A DNA stretch of 64,000 nt from positions 186,001 to 250,000 of the forward strand of contig JAPDRN010000015.1 in the NCBI GenBank assembly GCA_030247855.1, written 5' to 3'. Of the stretch, positions 32,861-43,061 are shown piece by piece (position 1 is the stretch's first letter; each line of letters begins with the position of its first letter). Origin of the DNA: Knufia peltigerae. Taxonomy: Eukaryota > Ascomycota > Eurotiomycetes > Chaetothyriales > Trichomeriaceae. The position numbers were made by a program, and so were the translations under genes. The notes beneath the pieces are model-generated. The model saw only the letters and a program-made list of their open reading frames with translations. It searched no databases and had not been told where the DNA came from.

Positions 32861-34222
32861 TCATACCTTTTTGAGCAACTTTTTCTCGACGAATAATCTT
32901 GCGACAAGTACAAACCCCGAGCTCACTGTCGCGATGCCACCCGCATAGAAGATCGCAGGACGGTACGCATCAACCCCACGATAACCATCCTTTGCTGCCC
33001 CACTTGCTTCCAACAAGAATCCCGCAATAGGCGTGCCCATGAGATACCCGGCAGTCCAGCCGGTGATGCTTAGGCTCATGCCGGTCGCGGCAAACCGTGG
33101 ATCCACCATCGATACAACCACAATCGGCAGTGTGGTGAAGAAGGCGCCATTGGAAACACCGTTGAGCGTGGCGAAGACAACAAGCGCCTGAAGAGTTGAG
33201 GAGACGGGCCAGATGGCGAGTGTCGTCACAGCATTCAGCACGACGGTAATGGCGAATGTATTGAGTGGCCCTATGCGGTCACACAGCGGGCCAGCAAGGA
33301 AGCGCCCAACGGTGTTGCACGCGTTGAAGCCGGTGACCAGACCAGCGCCAACTTTGCTGGAGAAGCCGACGGACCTGGCGAAGAGTGGTAAGAAGAAGGG
33401 CGGGACAAAAAGGGTGAAGGTCAGCGTGGCGCCAGCAAGGAAAACAGCCGCGAAGGGAATGTTCCTGAACAATGTCAAATCCAGGACCGGGACATTGGGT
33501 ATGCGAGTGCGCTCCTTGATGGCCAACGCCGCCGGGACTCCGGTTGCGATGATCATCATCCCCAAAATGCGGAGTGTCCAGGCCACGCCGACCTCATTGA
33601 TCAACGACTCGGTACAGATGGACAGGATGGTGGCGCCGAGGCCTCCGCCCAACTTGACCACCGCATTGGCAAGACCGAGACGCCTACTGAAATACTGCAT
33701 TGGCATCACGTTGGAGGCCGTGTAGCAGAGGCAGTCGCCGGCGCCGAGGACAAGGCCGAATGTCTGAAAGAGTCCGGCGACATTGTTCGTCGTGAAGCCT
33801 GACGTGAAGGTTCCGATACCCAGAAGCAAGATGCCGAGGGTCGCCACATTCCGAATGCCCATGAGCCGCATAAAACGTACAGCCACGAGGCCGAACGCGA
33901 CACAGATCGTGATGCCGAGACTGCCAATGAAGGCAGCGGTGGCGGGAGCCGTGCCTTTGAGTGTCGACGAAAGCAAGGCGGTCTGTATGATGCCCCACGA
34001 GCCGGTCAGGCCGCTGAACCAGAAGGTTATCACGGAGCAAGCGAATATCACAACCCAACCGTAGCCACCTTCCGGCACTGCTGTAGTCGCACCATGAGGG
34101 CCCGGATCCTCGAATTGCAACTGGACACGGCTGCTTGCTGATTGAAGCTGATCTTGACTATTAGACTGTTCGGAGAGGCCAACTCCGTCCCTGAGTGGAA
34201 GCACGGAGGTAGTGGCCGACAT
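32861..34222 (-). CDS. MFS transporter of the monocarboxylate porter (MCT) type
   Basis: 453 residues from ATG 34222 (MSATTSVLPL). The frame is open to another ATG at 34351, so a 496-residue form is possible. A hydrophilic N-terminus leads into the MCT-family entry motif EGGYGWVVIFAC, and about 12 membrane helices follow with a central loop near KERTRIPNVP. Fungal members of this family carry mono- or dicarboxylates, riboflavin or small siderophore-like molecules, so the substrate is open. Plasma membrane is the usual site. No introns are evident. Its neighbours do not suggest a pathway. Confidence 0.85.
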   Translation of the reverse strand: MSATTSVLPLRDGVGLSEQSNSQDQLQSASSRVQLQFEDPGPHGATTAVPEGGYGWVVIFACSVITFWFSGLTGSWGIIQTALLSSTLKGTAPATAAFIGSLGITICVAFGLVAVRFMRLMGIRNVATLGILLLGIGTFTSGFTTNNVAGLFQTFGLVLGAGDCLCYTASNVMPMQYFSRRLGLANAVVKLGGGLGATILSICTESLINEVGVAWTLRILGMMIIATGVPAALAIKERTRIPNVPVLDLTLFRNIPFAAVFLAGATLTFTLFVPPFFLPLFARSVGFSSKVGAGLVTGFNACNTVGRFLAGPLCDRIGPLNTFAITVVLNAVTTLAIWPVSSTLQALVVFATLNGVSNGAFFTTLPIVVVSMVDPRFAATGMSLSITGWTAGYLMGTPIAGFLLEASGAAKDGYRGVDAYRPAIFYAGGIATVSSGFVLVARLFVEKKLLKKV

Positions 34223-34950
34223 GCATGCAGCTTCCTGACTAATGGGCTTAAATTTTTTGGAGCCTAGAAGTGAAATCAGACATAAAAAGATGTCAAGAAA
34301 GAAAAATTTCGTCGACTCGGCGTTCAATGACCTAGAAAAGATCCGCTCCAAGCACGGGGATTAGGTGGACAAGATCATCAAAAACACATACAACGAACTT
34401 GAGGATGTCACCAACAAGAAGTCATCTTGAGGACTTTGTTGGCGAGCGACCGAGGAAACTCATGCAGTGACTCAGAAATATGGAGGGTTAACAATTCCCG
34501 GATAGTCTGGGTATCCTTCCGCACCGACCGGCTCCACCTTTCCCTATTTTCTCTCTCAGTCGATTTGTTCCACAGCAAGGGTTGGTCCGTTCCGTACAGT
34601 ATCCTCCCCCTGTCTCTCTGTCTCACGTCACATTTTCAACAGCGTGCATTCATGACCTTCAACTCATGTCGAAGACCCTGAGAATCTTGGAGCTCTCTCA
34701 AATATAAATCGTCTGATCCACGTGCTGCCTCTTCGTGGAAATGGCCCCGCTCCAACAGGGGCGAAAGTTGCCTCTTCTCGCGACGCCTTGATGCCTCTCG
34801 CTCTTTGCCCACAGCTGTGCTGGCAGCGCGGGCCCTGAACGATATGTACGACAGCATCGCCCACATCGTCCACATGCCGACCTCACATTTGTCACTTCCT
34901 ACGATCTCTCTTCACTCTTTTTGATTGTCCTCCTCGTGTCATCGAGCTAT
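34223..34950. other. Divergent region upstream of the MCT-type carrier
   Basis: About 730 bases. C/T-rich patches around 34530-34630 suit a promoter or leader. The short frames present are not convincing. Confidence 0.45.
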
Positions 34951-35328
34951 ATGCCTCACCGCAAGAGGTTAATTACCGTCAATCTGAGTTCTGGGGGTTC
35001 ATATTCCAGTCATACTACTGAGGATGTCTGCACCCTCGACGACCTCGCCCGAAAATATGAGGAGGCTTTGTTGGAGACCTGTCTCACAACGTTGTATGTA
35101 CCGAAGATTATCTACCACGTTGAAAGCATTCAGCGACTCTTCGAGGGGTATGTGACTTGACCTGATTGGACCGAGCTGCTATTGATTGTACAAAGATACC
35201 ATGGCAAGGTCCATCTTGATCCAAAGGTGACCCTTGGCGAGTGCGGCACGGCTCCGATGGAGAACTTCCGGCATTGGTTGCTCCAGACCTTCACTGTCAA
35301 GAAAATCAGCATGAAGGACATCATCTAG
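34951..35328 (+). CDS. Small two-exon hypothetical protein
   Basis: 109 residues from exons 34951-35147 and 35196-35328. The 48-base GTATGT...AAAG intron joins LFEG to YHGKVHLDPK in frame. Starts MPHRKRLITVNL. No signal peptide, membrane segment or known domain is visible. Lys and acidic residues are spread evenly, as in a soluble protein. The clean splice and the coherent second exon (APMENFRHWLLQTFTVKK) are the reasons to call it a gene. The function is unknown. Confidence 0.45.
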
Positions 35329-35866
35329 ACAACCCTTTCCTCTGCAGATCCAGATGGTTCAATAGCAAGATAAGGTCTCCGTAAAACGGTGGAATCTGCC
35401 AATCTACCGAGAATCGAGGCAGGGCGTATCGAGCCAAAAGGCGACAAATTTTTTCAGCTCGAACGCAAACGTTCTCATTGGAAAACGCAAGAAACCACTG
35501 AAGAAACTCGAAGAGGTCTCATACCGCTCTTGTTCGTTTCACCCTCCAAAAGAACAATCTCCAGTCGAAATGGAAGTAACGAAGAACCATACCTTCTGAA
35601 TGTCGAGTCGGCTTCGGATTCTTTGAGTGGTAGTGGTAGTTACATTTCGTACGGTTCGTACGGTTCGTTCACGAGGAGTCTATACGCTAGGGGATCTTGA
35701 AAGGTTGTCCGGACATGTTTTCATTGCCAGGGGATTTGATCATGTTGAGGGTGGATGTGTGGGCCGATTGTGTTATATTGTATCCTTACATCTGTAATGT
35801 AGGGATAGAGAGGTGGAGCATTCTGCCGGATATTTTGCCGGCATCGATGTTTCCATACTGCTTCGA
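35329..35866. other. Interval with an unassigned Ser/Gly-rich open frame
   Basis: An open stretch at 35389-35700 lacks an ATG. It ends in a low-complexity Ser/Gly/Tyr tail encoded partly by TACGGTTCG repeats (about 35650-35667). It might be a terminal exon of the gene at 34951, but no splice that supports this was found. Confidence 0.35.
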
Positions 35867-36724
35867 CTAAAATTTTTCTCTTGCAGGTCTCATGTCCAAC
35901 TCGTGAACCCACAAGTCACAGGGTTGATTCATGCACTGTAGGTAGAGCTTTCCCACACTCTCTGCACGAATCCTCTCGCCGAGTTTGACTTTGCTCATCA
36001 TCTCCTTCCGAGCTTCCTCTTCCGCCCGGCCATCTTCACCTTCCTTCGTCAAAATAACCTCGGTGGTGTCGGCGTCGACGATCCCACCGTTCGCAATGGC
36101 ATGGACGACGTGGATCCCCCGGGGGCTGTATTCTCTCGCCAGACTCTGCGCCAGCATCCTCACACCGGCTCTTCCGGCGCCGTACGCGGCGTAACCTGGG
36201 TTCGTCCGCAACGCGCCCAACGTACCCGTGAAAATGATGGTTCCCTTTTTGATCATGACTTCTGCCGTGTCGGACGGAGAAGAATCGGTGGCGGGGGTCG
36301 TGTCAGAGGCATACTGCGACAACATCCACTTCGACGAGAGTTGAGCAAACACCATGGCGCCCGTGACGTACGTCTGTAGACTGTCGCCGAATTTGGCGGG
36401 GGATTCGTCCGCGAAGGGCGTCTTGTGGGAGTGCTTGATGTTCCAGATGGCGAGGTTCAACTTTCCCAGATGTTGGGCCTCGGACCACGATTGAATCTCC
36501 GAAAAGGCTCGCGTCAAGCTACTCTCGGATGTGTCTGTTTGGAAAGCCCGTAGGGTGCCGCCATTAGACTCTCGTGATAGTCGTTCAGCGAGGCTTTCGT
36601 CAGCGGAACGAGACAAAAGGGCCACGGCCATGTTGCCATGGGAAGGGTGGGCGAGGATTCTTGCAATGCCGGAGGCAGTTGTTGGGCCAGCGCCCATGAG
36701 GATGACGAGACCAGATGGAGCCAT
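35867..36724 (-). CDS. Atypical short-chain dehydrogenase/reductase
   Basis: 285 residues from ATG 36724 (MAPSGLVILMGAG). The Rossmann start reads GAGPTTASGIAR, and the middle carries the TIIFTGTLGA strand. The active-site segment is PGYAAYGAGRAGVRMLAQSLA: the usual YxxxK is YxxxR here, and the NNAG motif is replaced by IWNIKHS. These changes mark a divergent SDR subgroup, common in fungi, whose substrate is unknown. An acidic/Lys-rich loop (KEGEDGRAEEEARKEMMSK) lies before the C-terminus. Cytosolic by absence of signals. The Arg substitution may lower or abolish normal SDR catalysis. Confidence 0.8.
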   Translation of the reverse strand: MAPSGLVILMGAGPTTASGIARILAHPSHGNMAVALLSRSADESLAERLSRESNGGTLRAFQTDTSESSLTRAFSEIQSWSEAQHLGKLNLAIWNIKHSHKTPFADESPAKFGDSLQTYVTGAMVFAQLSSKWMLSQYASDTTPATDSSPSDTAEVMIKKGTIIFTGTLGALRTNPGYAAYGAGRAGVRMLAQSLAREYSPRGIHVVHAIANGGIVDADTTEVILTKEGEDGRAEEEARKEMMSKVKLGERIRAESVGKLYLQCMNQPCDLWVHELDMRPAREKF

Positions 36725-37495
36725 GTGGGTAGTCGTACTCCGTAGTCGAACGAGTGCATACAATCAAAGATGATGATAACACAGCTTACCTGGTCGAAGA
36801 TTTTCTTCACATTCAAAACAACAACGTGACGTAGAACCAATTCCATGATGTCAATCTGCAGTACAAACTGTGCGGGGATGCATTTAGCGGATACGAGTGT
36901 CTACTGTAGAGAATACATCAAGTGTGTCGAACGGCAACATTCCGTAGAGAGAGAAGAAAAAGGCTCAGTCTTGGCATTGGTAGCCTTGTGGTCTGGATTA
37001 TGGCAAACATGACTCCCCCCACTGCTAACGGGTACAAAGGCGAACCTGTGAAAACCATTGCAATAACAATAACAATGATGATCATAAGTTTATTATGGAG
37101 TTGGAAAAAAAAGTCTAGAATCAGGCAACTAATTCGTTTGGTCATGCCACCCACGACGGGGCGAGAAGGAATCGATGATTGAAATGTAATGCACAAGTGC
37201 TGATAGGCTGAAGGGAGGTCTCGAGCGAGGCTGACCAATCAGGCACAAGATAATTGTCAGACAAAGCGAAAACCCCCGACGTCACTGCCGGAGTTGCACA
37301 TGTGTATAAATGATCTTCATGTCCCCCCCCCTTCCAAACTTGCCCGTTGTTTTTTTTCGATCATAATACAAAGCATCAAAACAAACTTGACTCTCCATAA
37401 CATTTCCTCTGCCTCTCGCAAGAAGTCCAACAGGATTCTCGACACGCTCCAAAACCACAACGATCGAATCCCGTACACTCCGTCCTCAATCAAAA
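36725..37495. promoter_or_regulatory. Divergent promoter of the SDR and metallothionein-like genes
   Basis: TACTCCGTA lies at 36736-36744, just upstream of the SDR start. On the metallothionein side there is a CRE-like GACGTCAC at 37278-37285, a TATAAA at 37305-37310 and a T-rich leader. Confidence 0.6.
37305..37310 (+). promoter_or_regulatory. TATA box of the metallothionein-like gene
   Basis: TATAAA about 190 bases upstream of the ATG at 37496, with GACGTCAC 20 bases further upstream. This is one of the few clear TATA boxes in the window. Confidence 0.6.
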
Positions 37496-37879
37496 ATGGT
37501 CAAGCCAACCACCTGCTGCGGCCGTGGTGACGATTGCGTCTGCGCCCAGAAAGCCACATGCTCTTGCGGCAAGCAGTCTGCGCTCCACTGCTCCTGCGAC
37601 AAGAAGACCACCGAAAACACTATTCAAGGTGCTCGATGCTCATGCAGTAAGTTTCCTTCTCCTGGGGCTTTGCCAGAATACACACTAATCACTCTCCTCT
37701 TTTCCACAGGAGCCCGTCCCGCCGGCCAATGCACCTGCGACCGTGCGTCGACCGAGAACTCGGCCCCTACCGGTGACACCTGTGCCTGTGGTCAAAGAAG
37801 CGCGGGAAGCTGTACCTGTGAGAAAGCCGCAGACGGTGGCCGGTACCCTGACGAGGTGGACTTTACTGGAAAGGCCTAA
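37496..37879 (+). CDS. Cysteine-rich metallothionein-like protein (Crd2-type)
   Basis: 106 residues after removal of a 63-base intron (37647-37709, GTAAGT...CAG). The intron has no in-frame stop, so automated calls may retain it as 21 extra residues. Splicing gives ...RCSC-RARPAGQCTC..., the usual fungal sequence. Sixteen cysteines sit in CxC, CC and CxxxxC clusters (TCCGRGDDCVCAQKATCSCG, HCSCDKK, QCTCDRAS, TCACG, SCTCEKAADGG), with no aromatic core. Related proteins in ascomycetes bind copper or zinc and give copper resistance; Candida Crd2 is the known case. Cytosolic metal buffering is the likely role. A TATA box and CRE-like element upstream suggest inducible expression. Confidence 0.85.
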   Translation: MVKPTTCCGRGDDCVCAQKATCSCGKQSALHCSCDKKTTENTIQGARCSCSKFPSPGALPEYTLITLLFSTGARPAGQCTCDRASTENSAPTGDTCACGQRSAGSCTCEKAADGGRYPDEVDFTGKA

Positions 37880-38427
37880 ACGATCGATCGGTGTCACACA
37901 CGACACGACACGGAGAATGTTGTATGACATATTTTATCTCTTTCGACGGGATTGGGATGTAGAAGGCGTTTTTGGCCTATGATCACCACAACTGCACTTT
38001 GGGGGAGTTTGCACTTCAAGGAGATAGGAATGCATGCGGTCAATGAAGATTGAACATTGTACGGAATAAATGATATCATCAATAAGACCAAAAAAAACCA
38101 TAAATTACTCGGATGTGTTGATGTCAATTGACATGAACAATTATGAGGATTCTGTCCCAGCTTCTGTTCTGTGTGTATTTGAAGTGGCAGTGCTTGTGGT
38201 GTTCTTTCTTCGCATATCGGATTGTTATGTCGATGGATCATAATGAGGGTTGGTCGTGTCCTGCTTGCTATGTTGTAATGTTCCTCGGGTCACGAATACT
38301 TTGGACATCTTGGCCCCCTTTTTGATTCAATCATGGCGACCCTCACCAACAAAATCTTGTCGGTCGCTACATGAGACAGCGCCATGTACCATCATAGACC
38401 CGTTCTCTCACAATCCTTGCAGACAAG
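37880..38427. other. Convergent 3' flanks of the metallothionein and P450 genes
   Basis: About 550 bases with A/T-rich runs (a run of A near 38093). The two small plus-strand open frames are not convincing. Confidence 0.5.
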
Positions 38428-40026
38428 TCACAACAAACATTTAGCCCGGATCGGCAGCTCGACCGGATTACAATTGAACCTCTCGTGGTGGCGCAAGGCC
38501 TGGCCTTTTTCTGGGAGTTCCCACTCGAACGCCAGGACCATTGCTGCGATGCAGATCGACAACTCCATGTACGCGAGGTTCCGCCCAATACAGGCCCGTG
38601 GGCCTAGGCTGAACGGCAGGACATAGTCCTTCAAGTTTTGTCGTTCCTCGTCGGAAGCGACACCGGATTCGGGAATCCAGCGGTCGGGAACCCATTGATC
38701 CGCACGGTAAAACAGGTCTTCTCGTCGATGCAAACTCCAAGTCTGAGCAGACACCGTCACACCTGCAGCGACCAGTTCGCCGTCGATGAGTGTCGTTTCA
38801 GTCGTCAGACGGGGTAGACCGGTGCCGAGAGGCGTTTGGAGGCGAAAGGACTCGTCCAAAACGGCACGCAGGTAAGGGATGTGGCGTAGGATCTCGTAAG
38901 GAGCAATGGGGATGTGTTTTTGGTCCAGTCGGGATTGGAGTATGCCGCGCAGCTTTTGTTGTGTCGACCGGTTGGCGGCGAGAAAGTACATGGTGTTGGT
39001 CAGTGACGTCTGCGTCGTGTCGTTGCCGGCGTTCAACATGACACCGCTCTCGGCGACGATCTCGTCGAGGCTCATGGGATGAGCACAACGTTTGGCGGTC
39101 GGCAGGGTCGGGAGATTCGAAAACAGGTCCGGTTCGCTCGGAGGACTGTTCAGTCGTGTCTTGGCCAGGTGACGTGCCATGTCGGTAAAGGTGTTGCCGC
39201 ATTGGGTTCGTCGAGTCCAGCCGAGTAGGACGTTGCGCATGAGATTATACCAAAACGGTGAGAGATGGCCGAGGAGGACGCTGTGTCCGGCTCCGGTGTG
39301 GAACGTACTCATGGCGTTGACCGTTTTGATGGATCCATCTGCCGTCTCAGCAAGACAGTCGTCGTTTCCACGGTCCAGAAATCCATACGTTTGAGACCAG
39401 AAGACGTTGGTGATGGCATCGTAGGAGAACATGTTCATCCAGGGTCGAAGGTCGAACACGCCATTCGTGACTTCAAATCGGTCCGTCTCGGCCATCTTGA
39501 GACCTTTTGATTTTTGCTCGAGCGCGTGTATCAGTTTCCTCACCACTTCCATAACGCGAGGCTCCATCGAGGTGATTTGTCCCGGTGCAAACACGTGAGC
39601 CAGGTTTCGTCTTTTGCCCCGGTGGACTTCCTTGTCCGAGGCTTCCGCCATGTTGGGATTGTCTCCTCCCTGGTTGTCGTAGAAGGTGTCCTTTCGCAAG
39701 GAGGCTCCATGTCCGTAGATGTCTTTAAATGCTTGAGGCGAAGAGAAGGAGAGATGCGATGGGCCGAGTCGAACAACCGGTCCAAGTTCTTTGTGTACAC
39801 GATCGACGGCCAAGAATTTCTGTCCATGCCAATTATGGTACATCTGCCATAGCTGGGTAAACGCCGCGACCGACGGTGCAGGGTATTTCCGTAGGCCTTT
39901 AGGGTCAAGAATATACACCAGGATGGGATATAGGAATCTCAGGATGAGTGCTGCTGCTACGGCGGAAAGGGCGATCGTCTGCGGTGGGAGATGGTTCCAG
40001 ACAAACCCGCCCTGCTGTAACATCAT
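38428..40026 (-). CDS. Cytochrome P450 monooxygenase
   Basis: 532 residues, single exon, start MMLQQGGFVW. An N-terminal membrane helix (ALSAVAAALILRFLYPILVYIL) is followed by a Pro-rich hinge (LRKYPAPS). The I-helix motif is AGNDTTQTS, the ExxR motif is in DESFR, and the haem loop is FSLGPRACIGRNLAYMEL with the ligand Cys. The protein should sit in the ER membrane facing the cytosol and need a P450 reductase. The family resembles fungal P450s that oxidise benzoates, fatty acids or secondary metabolites; the substrate cannot be read from sequence. The gene lies beside a Zn2Cys6 regulator and a sugar-porter gene. Confidence 0.92.
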   Translation of the reverse strand: MMLQQGGFVWNHLPPQTIALSAVAAALILRFLYPILVYILDPKGLRKYPAPSVAAFTQLWQMYHNWHGQKFLAVDRVHKELGPVVRLGPSHLSFSSPQAFKDIYGHGASLRKDTFYDNQGGDNPNMAEASDKEVHRGKRRNLAHVFAPGQITSMEPRVMEVVRKLIHALEQKSKGLKMAETDRFEVTNGVFDLRPWMNMFSYDAITNVFWSQTYGFLDRGNDDCLAETADGSIKTVNAMSTFHTGAGHSVLLGHLSPFWYNLMRNVLLGWTRRTQCGNTFTDMARHLAKTRLNSPPSEPDLFSNLPTLPTAKRCAHPMSLDEIVAESGVMLNAGNDTTQTSLTNTMYFLAANRSTQQKLRGILQSRLDQKHIPIAPYEILRHIPYLRAVLDESFRLQTPLGTGLPRLTTETTLIDGELVAAGVTVSAQTWSLHRREDLFYRADQWVPDRWIPESGVASDEERQNLKDYVLPFSLGPRACIGRNLAYMELSICIAAMVLAFEWELPEKGQALRHHERFNCNPVELPIRAKCLL

Positions 40027-40601
40027 CTTGACGCTGAAGAGCCCCGAGACTAGCAGATTGTCGAAAGTATGATTATTCGAATGGTATCAATCGTGTAGGA
40101 GTGGCAAAGTGTGCTGATGTCCATTCCGTTGATACTTTGTCGTCGGGTTCAGATATGCTTCATTGTTATATAGGAGAGGGGAAAATGAGGCAGAAATCTG
40201 CTGCAGAGCTCTTTAGCGATCGAACCTCATACCGCGAACCCCTCCCCAGACCCAGGAAACCCACGGGGATCGTCTCGGGACTGCTGATGGATCATATTGA
40301 TGAGAAGACAGACATCCTCTACGACGGACAGAAAAGGCCGGCGAAGACTGCCTAAATAGGCAAGTATTCGGCAAGGTAGTGCCGTCCACGCGCGTTTGGG
40401 TACCGCTGGCACTGTTCAAGATGCGAAGTTCGGGACCGGTCTGGAATTGTCAGATTGTAATCGTTATTTTTGAAAGACTGGGAGAATGTACTTGGGGGCC
40501 CAATACCATTTTTCTGGGTAAAAGATTCTCTTACCAACGTGAATGTGCTCACGCCTGACACTGGTGACACCGAACACTCCGTAATGACGATGCCCGTGCG
40601 A
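40027..40601. other. P450 promoter side / 3' flank of the Zn2Cys6 regulator
   Basis: About 575 bases. TATATAGG at 40169-40176 is a weak TATA candidate for the P450 on the opposite strand. No gene is supported. Confidence 0.45.
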
Positions 40602-42500
40602 CTATTGTCCTGCCCAGGAAACATTTTCTCCCTTCCAGATGCGATGAAGTCGGTCACAACATGTCTGATTGGGCCAGCCAGTTTCCTTCATGAAACTTTG
40701 AAGGAAGTCGATGATCTTTGATTGCTCCTCGCTCGAGGAGAAGAATTGGGCACACCATGCCACCAGATGGGTCCCATTTATACGTGCTCCAACACTATCA
40801 CAGGACAATGTAATCGCGCAGAGGAGCCTGCTTTGGGAGAGAATCTCGGCCTGGTATAGCTGGTCAGCGGCTAGACAAAAGCAATGTCTCTCGACAACAA
40901 AGTCGTAAGATTCACCTCCATATAACGACTCATGCCGATCATGTTCACGTTTCTTGGAGTTCGATGTGAGCCAATGAGGATTTTCGCTGCATAGTAAAAT
41001 TGCCAGGCGACCACTAAAGCTGCCATCAGTAAAGATTTCTGCAATAAGGAACAAATACCGACCGTGCCAAGGGCTGATGTATCGTATCACTGGGAAAGGT
41101 TCATTCTCTGCCCGATAGTTACACCATGGTAGAAACGTTTCCGGGACGTTCTGCCGCCACAGTTCCAACAGAATTCGTAACTCATCAAGCTCCACTTCCT
41201 GTTGGGTTGATTCCAGCGAACTGGCCCAGCATGCCGAGCACGTCCGGGCCAGTAGAACCGCCATGCGATTAGACCAGGCGGCTTCGGAGACAGGGTTGAA
41301 GTCCACGGGGACAAGTTTCGGGTCCAATTTACAGGGTTCCTCGTTCAGAAACGCCGCGCGAATGGATTGTCGGAGATAGAGCCAGAATGCGGCACTGCCA
41401 TGACCAAACCCATCTGGTTTGCCTGTGAACAGCGACGGAGCGCCGGCGAGATGGCAACGAGTGTCCTCTTGGATCTCGTAGAATTGTTCCGCCATTCTGA
41501 GAATTGTGGCGATGGCAGGTAATGTCTCTCGCTCATGTGCATGGCCAAGGTTCGACAACTGAGGAATAAAGGCGGATATGGCCGTGTCTTCATACTCGTC
41601 GCACTTGGTCTTGTCCAATGTACCTTGGCGAATCAACACACGCGACGCACAAGTCAGACAAGCGTAGTAGAGCGCTCTGTTGCTCAGTGCAAGTCTTGGT
41701 ATAGTCACTCCAAAGTAGCGACTAGGTGAGACGATGTCAAGCTGGAGTCACTGAGTCAGTCGTTGGCCTATTTCGCTTCCGTGAACACCGAAATACCTAC
41801 CCACTTCCCCATATGACTGATGAAGAAGCCAAACACCCTAGCATCTACACCGCTAGAGATGACCATTCGAGTGAAGCCATTCGTGATCCTCGGCATTTGG
41901 ACCACTGACTCGTCGAATTCGTGCCATGCCTGTGGCGTAAAGATGGTGGGTGCCGATGCTCTGAAGCTGGCAGGGCTCACGGCTGTGGGAGAAATTGGAG
42001 CGACTGCCACAGGTGTGTTGATGAGGTGGAAATCGGCCGATGAACCATTCTCCCTCGGAGCAAGAGGAGAGAAGGTAGGGATAGCCTCTGACAAGGTGTG
42101 TGGTGCCGGTCCAGGTGACTCCACAATGTCACCGTCGACATCGACACTGACATTGTTATTGAAATCGGGGTCTGTAGGAACGGCGGTATCATCGTCCAAA
42201 GAAGGCTCCGGGGATGAGAAAGCGACTTGTCGGATTTTCAGTGAGGGAGTCGGGTACTCGCATTTTTGTTTGCGCCTCGCCTTGCGACAGTTCGAGCATC
42301 GCGGTGCGTGGTCACCTGCATGTGTTCAGCTTCTTGTGAGGACTTTGGAGTCCTGTCGTGGTAGTCACTTACATCGTAGATGCCTCTCTCGGCATGGGAT
42401 ACTACAGCCTTGTTAACTCCAGCCGAAGCACGGGATCAGTGCGCGTGGGCGGGACATACCAGCCTGGCTTGCGCACTCTCACGCTGGTGGTGGATGGCAT
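40602..42500 (-). CDS. Zn2Cys6 fungal-specific transcription factor
   Basis: 574 residues from four exons (42500-42460, 42401-42373, 42315-41801, 41741-40602). The zinc cluster is split by the first two introns, so it is visible only after splicing: CIPCRERHLRCDHAPRCSNC, then RKARRKQKC, i.e. CX2CX6CX5CX2CX8C. An acidic, Ser/Pro-rich linker follows, then a helical effector domain of the fungal_trans_2 type (RALYYACLTCASRVLI; FWLYLRQSIRAAFLNEE). It should bind CGG-type half sites in the nucleus. It is divergent from the sugar-porter gene (43062) and next to the P450, so control of one or both is plausible. Exon 2 is only 29 bases. Confidence 0.85.
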
Positions 42501-43061
42501 AGTTGAAGACCAATATCATCGAACATGTGGGGCACGGATGAGAAGGGGAGCCATTACCAGAGTAGAGGGATTCCGGGGAAGAAAGTGGTGTCGTGGAGGG
42601 GTCGAAGTACAGTTATTGAGAGAGAAGTTCGGCGAGGGTTGGATGGGCACATGTCGATATTGAGGACCCAGGCAGATGATTGTAATGTCTCGGACTAGAC
42701 CACCGTGTAATCCAGGCTTGATTGTCTGTAGAGAAATACTCGGACTGCTGTTCTCTGTACAACCCAAAAGAAGAAAACCTCGCCGAGTTTCTGTCTTGGC
42801 AGGTCCAAGTCGCCCTCGTTGGCCTCACCCCAGATTCTCCCCACAATTCACCACAATCTCGGGCAATCAAACCAGCATGGCGTCGAGCCACTCCAGAAGT
42901 TCCTCGGAACCGGGGTCTTGGTTCTTGACCAATCCTTCTGCAGATTTATATAAAGACCTCTTGATCATGCACAGATTTAAGATCGATATCCAGAGTCACC
43001 GAAGATTCACGTGGCAGTTTCCAAGCACCGATCCATCATCACCACAATCAGCACCACCACC
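42501..43061 (+). promoter_or_regulatory. Divergent promoter of the Zn2Cys6 regulator and MFS gene
   Basis: About 560 bases, with TATATAAA at 42947-42954, some 110 bases upstream of the MFS start. Confidence 0.6.
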
